Assembly: GCA_035551995.1 (NCBI GenBank)
Contig: DASZME010000032.1
Coordinates: 1-64,000, forward strand
DNA from: RYN-428 sp035551995
GTDB taxonomy: Bacteria; Planctomycetota; Phycisphaerae; Tepidisphaerales; Tepidisphaeraceae
Length of the DNA stretch: 64,000 nucleotides
Direction: 5' to 3'
This document shows positions 8,684 to 16,867 of this stretch, in pieces. How positions within the stretch are numbered: the stretch's first letter is position 1; each line of letters begins with the position of its first letter. Below the pieces are notes generated by a model. The model ran no database searches, was not told the DNA's origin, and saw nothing but the letters and a program-made list of their open reading frames with translations. The translations under genes were made by a program, and so were the position numbers.

Positions 8684-9655
8684 TCACTCCCCGCCATATC
8701 GGCGAGGTCTTGGGCGCGGGATCGGCCGATCGTCCACTTTCTGCCGGAGAACGCCGGCGACATCCGGCCTCACGCGATCGAAAAAATGCAGCCCGGTTTC
8801 GCGTTCGACCGCTGCGGGGCTGGTCCGAAAACCGGCCCATTCCTCGCCGACCTGATCCTGATCATTGGGCATAATCACCGTAATCACGCGCGTCGCCTGG
8901 CTTATGTTCGCCATGTCGTCGCCGCCGTCGTCGGGCTCGACCACCACGATTTTCCAGCACTCGGCGGGGACCGTCACCTTCCCCCCGGCGAGGCTTTGGG
9001 CCGATCCCCTGCTTCCGCGGCCGCCCTGGCCCGCCGGGCCGGAGACAATGTATAAATGATCGTGCTCCTGTGATACGAGCTCCCGGCAATAGCTCTCCAG
9101 TTGCTCCCACGCCTTGCGGTTTACGTTCGGCGCCTGGGGAATGATGTTGCTCATGACGAACGTCGCGAAGCTCATTTCCTGATTGGCCGCCCGATCGCTG
9201 TGAGGGCACATGTGGCCGCGGTCAAAACCGGAGCCGTTGTAGTCGCGCTGCGTGATGACCGAAAAGCCGTCCGGGAGCGCGGTGTCCGGGTCGAATACCT
9301 GCTTGCGCGGCGCGTCGCCAAGATCGGCCGACGTCACCTGCCAGCTTACCCAGTTGGGTATCCCTTTCGCGCTGTTGTAGCTCAAGGCGTAGTAAGGCTT
9401 GACCATCAGATAATTATCGCGATTGGACGAATCGGTCGTGACGCCGCTGGGATTTCCCAAGAGCATCTGCACCGATACCGGCGATGATGACCATCCTCCC
9501 GGCCGCGTCGAATCAAGATATGCCGCGGCGAAAATGATCCCCGCGATGACCAGCAGGGCAACCACGACCAGTTGCATTCGCGGATCCATCCGCGCAAACG
9601 TGGCCACCAATGAACCGGCGTCCCACGAATCCGTTCGATTTGTTCTTGGGGCCAT
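8684..9655 (-). CDS. Membrane-anchored DNA/RNA nonspecific endonuclease (NucA family)
   Basis: This 323-residue metal-dependent nuclease of the beta-beta-alpha family has a single hydrophobic segment (residues 28-47) before the catalytic domain, so it is probably tethered outside the cytoplasmic membrane or exported. The family block runs from LLGNPSGVTT and NYLMVKPYYALSYN through GIPNWVSWQ to the DRGH motif at residues 145-148. Catalytic-site spacing matches Anabaena NucA as I remember it: His148 (general base), Asn179 (metal ligand), Glu187 and Arg117 have the same relative spacing as His124, Asn155, Glu163 and Arg93. The downstream gene encodes a NuiA-type inhibitor, which would protect the producing cell. 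Starts other than the ATG at 9655 are possible, but this one keeps the anchor. Confidence 0.92.
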   Translation of the reverse strand: MAPRTNRTDSWDAGSLVATFARMDPRMQLVVVALLVIAGIIFAAAYLDSTRPGGWSSSPVSVQMLLGNPSGVTTDSSNRDNYLMVKPYYALSYNSAKGIPNWVSWQVTSADLGDAPRKQVFDPDTALPDGFSVITQRDYNGSGFDRGHMCPHSDRAANQEMSFATFVMSNIIPQAPNVNRKAWEQLESYCRELVSQEHDHLYIVSGPAGQGGRGSRGSAQSLAGGKVTVPAECWKIVVVEPDDGGDDMANISQATRVITVIMPNDQDQVGEEWAGFRTSPAAVERETGLHFFDRVRPDVAGVLRQKVDDRPIPRPRPRRYGGE

Positions 9656-9695
9656 AGATTATTCTTTATCGTCGATTGAATAACGCGCCGAGAAA

Positions 9696-11093
9696 TCACT
9701 TGGCGGGAAGCATAAAGATTCCCTTTGTGGTCGGCGAATCGCTGGTAGCGTTTTTGTCATGACCCGCCCGCAAAACCGCAAGCTCCTTTGTTGGGCCGTC
9801 GAATGTTCCGTTCTCGTCCGGCTGGCGCGCCGATTCGCTCACATACGGCCCCATGACCAGCGTAACGCCCCCGGCGGCGATGCTGCCGTTGCTGTACGAC
9901 ACGAGTGTTTGGGCGAGTTTCGGGGTTGGAATTTTCGCCACTGGACAGGCGGCGTCGTCGAAAATCCAGGCGTTGTCCCAGCCGATCTTTTCGGCCACGC
10001 GATCGTGGCGCAACAGATTGCCGAGCAGCGCTTCGTCGGCGATATTTTGCAGCTCGGCATAGAGCGGAACCGCCGTCGCGAGCAGGGGAAGCTGCCGGGT
10101 GAACTGGACGGCGAAGTTTTGCGCGCTGCGAGTGGCGCCGCGCGGATCGAAATCAAAGGCGCCGCACTGAACTTCCAAACGCTGACCGCGGATTTGGAAT
10201 GAATTTCCGTCCTTGGAAACGAGCAACGGTTCATAGTCGGCGGCGAACCAGAACTTATTGGCGGCGGATCGCGTGTTGTCGATGGCGCTGGGCAAATGGG
10301 CGACGGGAGCATGGTCGAGATTTAACGCAAACCGTTTGAGCTCGTAATCCGCCGCCACGCATATGTAGGCGAATCGCGTGTCGTTGCGCGTGCCGAAGAT
10401 TCTAATCTCCTGCGGGCCCAGGCCTTCCTGCAACGCCGCCATGCGCTCGGCGCGCGTGTTGCGGATCATGCGATGGGCGATGCCGTCGGCGATCTTGATC
10501 GAATCGGGCGACGGATAGATGCCGCAACCGAAGACGTTGCCGCGTCCTTCGAGGGCGGTGCGGAAGGCGACGATCATGTCGTCGAGCTGCATGACCGGAT
10601 GGCCGGTCCGTTTGCCGACGACATATTGCGTCGAGTCGTCCTCGGCATGGACCGTCTGCCAAGGCTCGGCCGGCCCGGCGATCACGATATCCTTATCCTC
10701 GGGGAAGACGAAGACATAACGAAGCTGGGTCATTCCATGAAGGAATCGCAATTCTTCGGGGATCTCCTTGCCGGCGGTTTTCAGCGATCGAACCTCGGCG
10801 AAAAGTTTGGGAAGCGAGATGTAGACCAGCTTTTCCCCCTTGGCCGTTGCGTCGGCCGTCGCCCTCACCCGCGCTCGCATGGCGGCCAGTTCCCCCTTCT
10901 CGTCGGCCTGACGGACATTGACCGTCCCGTCCAATCGAAGGTAAACGCCCGGCGAGTTGCCAAAAACAGTTCCGGGAACGTACTGGGCTTTGGCGATCGG
11001 AACGGCGAGCGCCATAAGCGCGCCAGCGACGAACATCAGGACCACGTTCTGGAGCGACGCACGCGAAGCATTACAGTGGCGATCGGTGGACAT
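9696..11093 (-). CDS. DUF1598-family secreted protein
   Basis: This 465-residue exported protein is of unknown function. The start ATG (11091-11093) follows a strong GGAGGTG ribosome site, and the signal peptide spans about residues 15-37 (VVLMFVAGALMALAVPIA). Family-like features are the opening YLRLDGTVNVR strand, LRYVFVFPEDKDIVIAGPAEPW, PVMQLDDMIVAFRTAL, and KFWFAADYEPLLVSKDG in the second half. DUF1598 is a planctomycete-restricted family known only from genomes. The open frame extends 127 codons upstream, but that part overlaps a large inverted repeat and has no protein-like character. The gene is separated from the nuclease gene by only 40 bases on the same strand. Confidence 0.8.
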   Translation of the reverse strand: MSTDRHCNASRASLQNVVLMFVAGALMALAVPIAKAQYVPGTVFGNSPGVYLRLDGTVNVRQADEKGELAAMRARVRATADATAKGEKLVYISLPKLFAEVRSLKTAGKEIPEELRFLHGMTQLRYVFVFPEDKDIVIAGPAEPWQTVHAEDDSTQYVVGKRTGHPVMQLDDMIVAFRTALEGRGNVFGCGIYPSPDSIKIADGIAHRMIRNTRAERMAALQEGLGPQEIRIFGTRNDTRFAYICVAADYELKRFALNLDHAPVAHLPSAIDNTRSAANKFWFAADYEPLLVSKDGNSFQIRGQRLEVQCGAFDFDPRGATRSAQNFAVQFTRQLPLLATAVPLYAELQNIADEALLGNLLRHDRVAEKIGWDNAWIFDDAACPVAKIPTPKLAQTLVSYSNGSIAAGGVTLVMGPYVSESARQPDENGTFDGPTKELAVLRAGHDKNATSDSPTTKGIFMLPAK

Positions 11094-11158
11094 GGCACAC
11101 CTCCAAAAACGGTTCCTCGGAATGCGTACAAACTCAATTCCACATTTCTTGCGCTGGA

Positions 11159-11293
11159 TTAGCCGCGATGCGAAGCGGGCCGATTTGCCGCTCCCGCGAA
11201 TACGTTCGCACTCGAAGCAAATCGCTCCGCTTCGCGTCGCGGCTAACCAATTGTGATGGAACGCGAAAGTTATTTCGGCCGCATTCCCTAATT
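11159..11293. repeat. Large inverted repeat plus dispersed 22-mer
   Basis: TTAGCCGCGATGCGAAGCGG and the next ten bases (11159-11188) pair with 11217-11246 at 27 of 30 positions across a 28-base loop. Immediately to the right, GAAAGTTATTTCGGCCGCATTC (11265-11286) recurs in opposite orientation at 23211-23232 with about two differences. The element fills the gap between the DUF2130 and DUF1598 genes. Confidence 0.7.
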
Positions 11294-12805
11294 CGCGACC
11301 GAACGCGCGGCGCCATCGTTTGAAAGCCGGGAACCAGCCGCCTGGTCTTCCAACAAATTCATATCCAGCCCCTGAATCTCCTGCAGCGATTTCCCCGCGA
11401 TCCCCTGAAGTTCGCCGTACATCCCGGCGGTCGCTTCCATCATCATATCGATTTGCCGCTGGCGTTTCTCCCATTGTTTGGTGATCGCTCGTTTTTCTTT
11501 CTGCAAATCATCGGACATGTTCGAGAAGGATTCAACGATCGCCTGCACGCGAAGGCGGAACTTGGCGCCGGTGAGGTATTGATAGATGAGTTCCATCTTC
11601 GTTTGCTGTCCCTCGCTCGCCTGGCGGGCCGATTGAACTTCCATCAACATATTACGCAGGCACATCGCCACCGGTATCACGTTTCGCGGATGCGTGACCC
11701 AGATGCCGTCAACCTGGTCAAACGTATCGACTCCCTCCGGCAACTGCGCGCTCACCAACACGGCGATCTCGGCCTTGGCCGCCCGCTGGTCTTCGCGGAG
11801 CTTTGGAAGCCAGCCGGCTACCCAATTTTTAGTCCGCTTGGTTTCCCAGAGAATGGTGCCGCAGCCGGTTCCGGTGGGGGCGATGATGCGATGAAGAATA
11901 TCGCCGCCGTGCTCTCCTTTGGGCACCGGTTCGAGACGGTCGAGATGAAACTTTCCGCCGAGGATCAGTTCCAGTTGCAGTTCCAGCACTTCCCCCTGCA
12001 ACTGCTGCGATCCCTGCTCGGCTTTGCGCTTCAGTTCCTCGATCTGCCGCTGCATCGTTTGGATGATCTGTTCTTTTTCAAAGACCTTCAGGCCCAGCGA
12101 TTCGTCGGCTTCCTTCCTTGCCGATTCCTTTACCTTCGCCAGCTTTTCCTGAATCCCCTTTTCGATCGTCAGTTCCATTTCGCGCTTCGCGTCGTCAAGC
12201 TCGCGGCGCTGGCGAATCACCTCCGCCTGCGCCTGCTGCGCCTCGGCCAACTGCTTCTGCATGGCCTGAATCGTCTGTTCTTTTTCGGAGACTTTGAGGC
12301 CGAGTGATTCCTCGACTTCTTTCTTCACCGCCGCCTTGGCCGCGCCGATATTTTCCTGAATCCGTTTTTCGACCGTCAGATCCATCTCCCGGCGGGCGTC
12401 TTCCAACTCGCGCCGCTGACGAATGACATCCGCCTGCGCCTTTTGCGCCTCGGCCAATTTTTCGTCGCGCGTCTTTAAGACTTCCTGAAGCTCTCCGAGT
12501 TCGCGCACTTTTTGCTCAAGATCATTCCCCAACGCGAGTTTGGCTTTCTTCGACTCCTCGGCGGCGATTTTCCCGCGCTCAAGCTTTACTTTCTCGATCA
12601 CTTTCTGATCGACCGCTTCTTTCTCCTGCGCCAACAGCGTCTCGCGATCTTTGATCGCCTGTTCGCGCTTGTTGATTTCGGTATTTTGCTGACTGAGCCG
12701 TTTTTCAAACTCTCGCCGGGTCGACTCGATCAGCGGCGCCGCCAGCGACTCATTGAGCTTGATCTCGATCTTGCAGCCGGGGCACGTGATGGTGGGTTCG
12801 GACAT
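11288..12805 (-). CDS. DUF2130 coiled-coil protein with restriction-nuclease-like domain
   Basis: The 505-residue protein starts with a zinc-binding-like CPGC pair (residues 9-12), followed by a long charged coiled coil (about residues 25-290). The coiled coil contains a tandem duplication of about 69 residues: AEAQKAQADVIRQRREL... and AEAQQAQAEVIRQRREL.... The DUF2130 domain follows, with LELQLELILGG, an HGGDILH Asp and a WETKRTK Glu-x-Lys, an arrangement compatible with the PD-(D/E)XK nuclease fold. The C-terminal part is again helical. The cellular role of DUF2130 proteins is not known to me; nucleic-acid cleavage is inferred from the motif. It lies next to an RNA ligase gene on the same strand with a 90-base gap. 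Confidence 0.85.
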   Translation of the reverse strand: MSEPTITCPGCKIEIKLNESLAAPLIESTRREFEKRLSQQNTEINKREQAIKDRETLLAQEKEAVDQKVIEKVKLERGKIAAEESKKAKLALGNDLEQKVRELGELQEVLKTRDEKLAEAQKAQADVIRQRRELEDARREMDLTVEKRIQENIGAAKAAVKKEVEESLGLKVSEKEQTIQAMQKQLAEAQQAQAEVIRQRRELDDAKREMELTIEKGIQEKLAKVKESARKEADESLGLKVFEKEQIIQTMQRQIEELKRKAEQGSQQLQGEVLELQLELILGGKFHLDRLEPVPKGEHGGDILHRIIAPTGTGCGTILWETKRTKNWVAGWLPKLREDQRAAKAEIAVLVSAQLPEGVDTFDQVDGIWVTHPRNVIPVAMCLRNMLMEVQSARQASEGQQTKMELIYQYLTGAKFRLRVQAIVESFSNMSDDLQKEKRAITKQWEKRQRQIDMMMEATAGMYGELQGIAGKSLQEIQGLDMNLLEDQAAGSRLSNDGAARSVAN

Positions 12806-12894
12806 GGCGGCAAGTATACCGTCGCGCCGTGGAAATTCATTTCATACCGGATTTCCCTGCACGCCCAGCGATACGGAATCAAAAAATAGCGCCC

Positions 12895-14076
12895 TCACGA
12901 TTCGCTCGACTCGGCAAACCGATTCATCGCGCTGGACGCGACATAGCCTTTCAGGCGATTCCCGTCGGGGCGCATGCACTTGAAGAGTTTTTCCCGCCAC
13001 GGGCCTTTGGCATGGACGGCGTCGAGGAATTTTCCCTTCCGGCACGCAAAGACAAACTTTCCCTGCATCGCCGTCAGGTCGCGATTGGGATCCTGAAGAA
13101 TCATCCCCAGCTCTTTATCGTTGCGTCCCGTCGTCCGCTCATGGCCTACCCGCACCTCATCGACCAGGGCGTCAAACTGAGCCGACAACAACCGCCGAAT
13201 CGAATCAAAATCCACGCGCATTTCCTCCGGCAACTCGTGCCGTCTGGAATCCAAATCCTCGGCGTGCATCATCGATTCCCACAACGCCAAGGGCGTGCAA
13301 TGGCAAATCAATTTATGTACCCGGCAATAGGCCTCGCCCTTGAGCTTCACGCGCAGCCCGCCGTCAAACCGCAGGACGTAACCTTCCTCATGAATCGTCA
13401 GCCGGCCGGCGGCGTTCAGCAGGTCGTCGAACGTGGAAAAGGCCACGCTCGCCGCCAGTCTCATTCCCACCGCGAACGCCGTCTGTTCAAGGTCCGATCG
13501 CGCGAGTTCACGGCCCGAGGGGTCGTAAGCCGCGAGCAAAACAAGTCCTTCGAAATCGTACGGAATCACGACCTTGTTCTCTTTGTAGACGATCTCCACG
13601 AGATAGGTCGTTCCGGCGGACAATCGGGATATATCGACGGTGTCGTGCAGATGCCGGGTCGCCCAGGCGCCTTGGGCGCTGCTGAGTTGTCCGCGCGTGG
13701 TGATGCGCCACTTATCATGGTGATAGAAGAGGATGCCGAGCGAGCCGTCGAACTTCTCGGATACCGTGAAGGATTCGTCCGGCAGAGCGACGCCACCCTC
13801 GTTGAAGTTGAAGAATTTGGGGAACGGGGTCGCGACGACTTGCCGTCGCGCGGGATCGAGAATCAGTCCGCGGGCGATCAAGGCGAACAGATCCCATTGC
13901 TGCTCGAACTGGCAGAGGCTGCTGTAGTTGAAGAGTTCGAGATCGCCGTCGCGCGAGATGTTAATGCGTTTTTCGGCGGCGCCTTGCATGAGGCCGGCGC
14001 GCAGCGCATCGAGTGGCATCCGCCGGGCGGGATGAACGCCTTGAAGTTGCGCGAGAAGATTGGGGTCGAGAGCCAT
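12895..14076 (-). CDS. ATP-dependent RNA ligase, T4 Rnl1-like
   Basis: This 393-residue nucleotidyltransferase carries the full set of ligase motifs: the adenylated Lys in SEKFDGSLG (Lys108), EIVYKENKVV (Glu161), EEGYVLRF (Glu231) and VKLK (Lys244, Lys246). An upstream ARGLIL...PKFFNFNE segment is typical of the T4 Rnl1 family. As recalled, T4 Rnl1 has Lys99, Glu159, Glu227, Lys240 and Lys242, nearly the same spacing. Such enzymes seal 5'-phosphate to 3'-hydroxyl RNA ends in tRNA repair. No polynucleotide kinase-phosphatase is adjacent, so the RNA substrate is unknown. The C-terminal third shows no domain I recognise. Confidence 0.88.
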   Translation of the reverse strand: MALDPNLLAQLQGVHPARRMPLDALRAGLMQGAAEKRINISRDGDLELFNYSSLCQFEQQWDLFALIARGLILDPARRQVVATPFPKFFNFNEGGVALPDESFTVSEKFDGSLGILFYHHDKWRITTRGQLSSAQGAWATRHLHDTVDISRLSAGTTYLVEIVYKENKVVIPYDFEGLVLLAAYDPSGRELARSDLEQTAFAVGMRLAASVAFSTFDDLLNAAGRLTIHEEGYVLRFDGGLRVKLKGEAYCRVHKLICHCTPLALWESMMHAEDLDSRRHELPEEMRVDFDSIRRLLSAQFDALVDEVRVGHERTTGRNDKELGMILQDPNRDLTAMQGKFVFACRKGKFLDAVHAKGPWREKLFKCMRPDGNRLKGYVASSAMNRFAESSES

Positions 14077-14184
14077 TAATGTGATTGTAGCGTCGGTCCT
14101 TCGATTGAATGTAGTTCTGTAGCATGAACGGGTAACTGGTCACCGGAGGTGACCGGTCCGGCAGACCGATGGCCCGCGCGTCAG

Positions 14185-16665
14185 TTAGGCCGCTTCGTCG
14201 TGATCGTGCGGAATAATTGCGGCGGGCGCCAGTTCCACCGGGGGACGAATCGTCTCCACCAGCAGGCTCACGACCTTTGTCGGGCAGACATCGACGCATT
14301 TTCCGTCGAGGTCGCAACTATTAAGTTGACGCAGATCGACCATGGCCTTTCCATCGACCATGCGCAACACGCCTTGTCCGCAATGGGCGACGCAGACGTC
14401 GCAGCCGATGCAGTCGCGGGTGTCGATCTTCAACGTGACCCGGCGCGCGTGCGCGTCGGTCGAATCGATTCGCGTGAATTGGCCGATCGGGCTGGCGGTC
14501 TCGCGCGATTCGTCGGTCTCGAAGTCGGCGTCGAGTCGATCGAAATGGCCCTGGCTATGCACTTCGACGAGCCCGCGACGACGCAAGCGGTAGATCGGAT
14601 GCTGGCAGTGCGAGCAAAGCTGCAGGTCTTCCAGTTTCTCCAGATATTTGATTGCGGTGCTCACCACGGTGGCATGCGACCACGTCAGCGGACTCACGCT
14701 TAACGGCTCATTGGTGTAAGGATTCACCTGCTCGGCCAAGACGCCGCTTTCAAGGGCGTGATTCGCGGTCCACTCAAAGATGGGAATCGCCCGCTTCAGT
14801 TCTTCCGGCGTCTTGGCGCAGGCGATGTAATAGTCGGCCAGCCAGAGCGTGCAGATAAACCACGGATTACCGGGCACGTTGGCGATGTCATTGCTGATGC
14901 GATGATAATAGTCGTTCTCGTAGCGCGCCAGACCGCCGACCTCGGTCTTCACCCACAGTTTTTCCTCGACGGCTTTCATCGTCGCGGCCACGCGCGGGTC
15001 ATCGGCCTCGAAGAGATGAAACTTGTAGATCGCATAAAGCGACGCGTCCACCGTTTCATCCACCTCGAACAGATCTTCGGTTCGCGGCTCGCTCACCAGC
15101 ACCGCGGTCTCTTCATACCCGTCGCTGTCCGGCGGCTTGGGAACATCCCTCGAAACCAGGCGGCGAACGAATCGGCCCAATCGTTCGCTGAACAGATATT
15201 TCGCCGCCCCCGCTTTAATTTCCGCCGCCGCCGTGGAATAGACCTCGGCTTTCTCGCGATCCCCAAAACAGACGGCAAAATTATGAGCCGCCTTCAGGCC
15301 CGCGTAAACCGTGGCGACAGTGAATGCGTGAATCCCCCATCGCTCTTCCCACAAATCGTAACTTGGCAGCGGCAATCCCGTGCGCGGATCGCGATAGCGG
15401 GCCATGAAATCGGCCGCCTTCTGCACGACGTCCACCCACAGCGGGCGGATGAATTCAATATCCCGATAGCGATGATAATGCCGCCACAAGGCCCACACGA
15501 CCAGTGCCGTTTCGTCCTCCTGGATCGGCATCGCGCGGTTGCCTTTCAGCACCCACGGATGCCATGACGACGCGGGAGAGCCGTCCGGATTGTACTTGTG
15601 ATAAAAATAGCCCTCCTCGGTCAGCGCGTCCGAGCAGAACTTGTAAAACCATCGAGCGATATCGGGAAATCCGGCCATGTCCAAAGCGTTGGCCACCAGG
15701 GCGCCGTCGCGCGGCCATACGTAGGAATAGGTGTCGCGCGAAAACTGCATGATGTCCGAATCATTGGCGGCGACGATCGCGCCGCCGTTGTCGATCTGCG
15801 TGCGAAGCACCAGCAGCGAGCGCTTGAATAGTTCGACGACTTTGGCGGGCAGATTGCCGAAGTTCATGTTGGTGCCGCCCGCCCACAGGCGCCAATAGCT
15901 GCTGGTGCGGTCGATGACGCCCTGCGGCCCCATCTTCACGAGCCACTTGTGCAGCGCGAGCAATTCGTCGCGATCATGACCGGCCACCATCACCATATAG
16001 ACCGTGGTCTCGCCGCCGGCGCCCACCGGCATGTGATGCGCGATGGTCGAATCAACGCTGCCCTGCGCGATGGGATTGCCTTCGAGGCGGCCGTCCTCGG
16101 CGTCGCGCCAGGTTCCCTCGGCGCCGCGGAAGCCGCTGGTGCCGGTGGCGTATTCGTCGATCCGCTGCTCGCCGTTGGCCCAGAAGCCGACCATCAAATA
16201 TCGCTTGGCCCGATAATGCACCAGCGATCGAAGCTCGGGATCGAAATAGGCGGTGTCGCCCACTTTCGTCCCGAGCATGTTGAAATCCTGATGGTGGAAA
16301 ATTCGAATGACCCGATCGTGAGCCGCCAGGTTTTTGACCTTGATCTTGCGGACGAAAATGTTGCGATGAAAATCGACGGTGTCGTTGCAATAGAGCAAAA
16401 GTTTGAGGCCGGCGTGCTCGAGGCTGACGCTGGTCGTGAGCGTGTCGCGCAGATAGCGCTGGCGAATATTCCAGTCGTTGCTGTCCGTCCAGGCGATTTT
16501 TGACGCGCCCGCCCCCGGAATATCGGCATAAACGCCAAACCTGCACGGGCCGCCGCCGGCGTGGTTTTCCTGCCCGACATGCGGAAAGTAGATGTCGCGA
16601 ATCTGGTAGCGGTGGTCGAAGGTAACCAGAAGCTGTCCGTTACCCACCGGGATATCACGCGGCAT
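14185..16665 (-). CDS. GH15 glucoamylase-like enzyme fused to a C-terminal ferredoxin
   Basis: Residues 1 to about 680 form a glycoside hydrolase 15-type protein: an N-terminal beta-sandwich starting VGNGQLLVTFDHRYQIRDIY, then an (alpha/alpha)6 barrel with SYVWPRDGALVANAL. The catalytic-acid region is YDLWEERWG (Glu440/441) and the catalytic-base region is VLAEQVNP followed by PLTWSHA (Glu645). Residues 750-800 add a ferredoxin: CIGCDVCVAHC gives Cys752, 755, 758 and 762. The second motif, CDLDGKCVDVCP, has Cys784, Asp787, Cys790 and Cys794, so Asp replaces one expected Cys, as in ferredoxins with labile or 3Fe clusters. A lone CSHC lies at 684-687. One uninterrupted frame encodes both parts. 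No signal peptide is visible, so it is probably cytoplasmic. Glucan hydrolysis is likely; the redox role is unknown. Confidence 0.9.
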   Translation of the reverse strand: MPRDIPVGNGQLLVTFDHRYQIRDIYFPHVGQENHAGGGPCRFGVYADIPGAGASKIAWTDSNDWNIRQRYLRDTLTTSVSLEHAGLKLLLYCNDTVDFHRNIFVRKIKVKNLAAHDRVIRIFHHQDFNMLGTKVGDTAYFDPELRSLVHYRAKRYLMVGFWANGEQRIDEYATGTSGFRGAEGTWRDAEDGRLEGNPIAQGSVDSTIAHHMPVGAGGETTVYMVMVAGHDRDELLALHKWLVKMGPQGVIDRTSSYWRLWAGGTNMNFGNLPAKVVELFKRSLLVLRTQIDNGGAIVAANDSDIMQFSRDTYSYVWPRDGALVANALDMAGFPDIARWFYKFCSDALTEEGYFYHKYNPDGSPASSWHPWVLKGNRAMPIQEDETALVVWALWRHYHRYRDIEFIRPLWVDVVQKAADFMARYRDPRTGLPLPSYDLWEERWGIHAFTVATVYAGLKAAHNFAVCFGDREKAEVYSTAAAEIKAGAAKYLFSERLGRFVRRLVSRDVPKPPDSDGYEETAVLVSEPRTEDLFEVDETVDASLYAIYKFHLFEADDPRVAATMKAVEEKLWVKTEVGGLARYENDYYHRISNDIANVPGNPWFICTLWLADYYIACAKTPEELKRAIPIFEWTANHALESGVLAEQVNPYTNEPLSVSPLTWSHATVVSTAIKYLEKLEDLQLCSHCQHPIYRLRRRGLVEVHSQGHFDRLDADFETDESRETASPIGQFTRIDSTDAHARRVTLKIDTRDCIGCDVCVAHCGQGVLRMVDGKAMVDLRQLNSCDLDGKCVDVCPTKVVSLLVETIRPPVELAPAAIIPHDHDEAA

Positions 16666-16867
16666 TCCGAATCTCTTCCGTTGACGTTGGTCGGCTCTTC
16701 ACATCGATGGACCCTTGTTATGTCGGCCAGCGGGAGTGGGGCGCTTAGCGCGAACATAACGATACGGTCGGCGAATTCGCCCGTATCCACGGAATGGTTT
16801 GATTGGCATAATGCCGATTGAAATGCGGGGGCTTCGTCGGCATGGCAAAGCAAGCAAGGTTTCCTGA

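Noticed and set aside
14139..14156. Stem-loop GGTCACC-GGA-GGTGACC downstream of the GH15-ferredoxin gene
   Set aside because: The short hairpin lacks a T-run on the relevant strand, so I do not call it a terminator.
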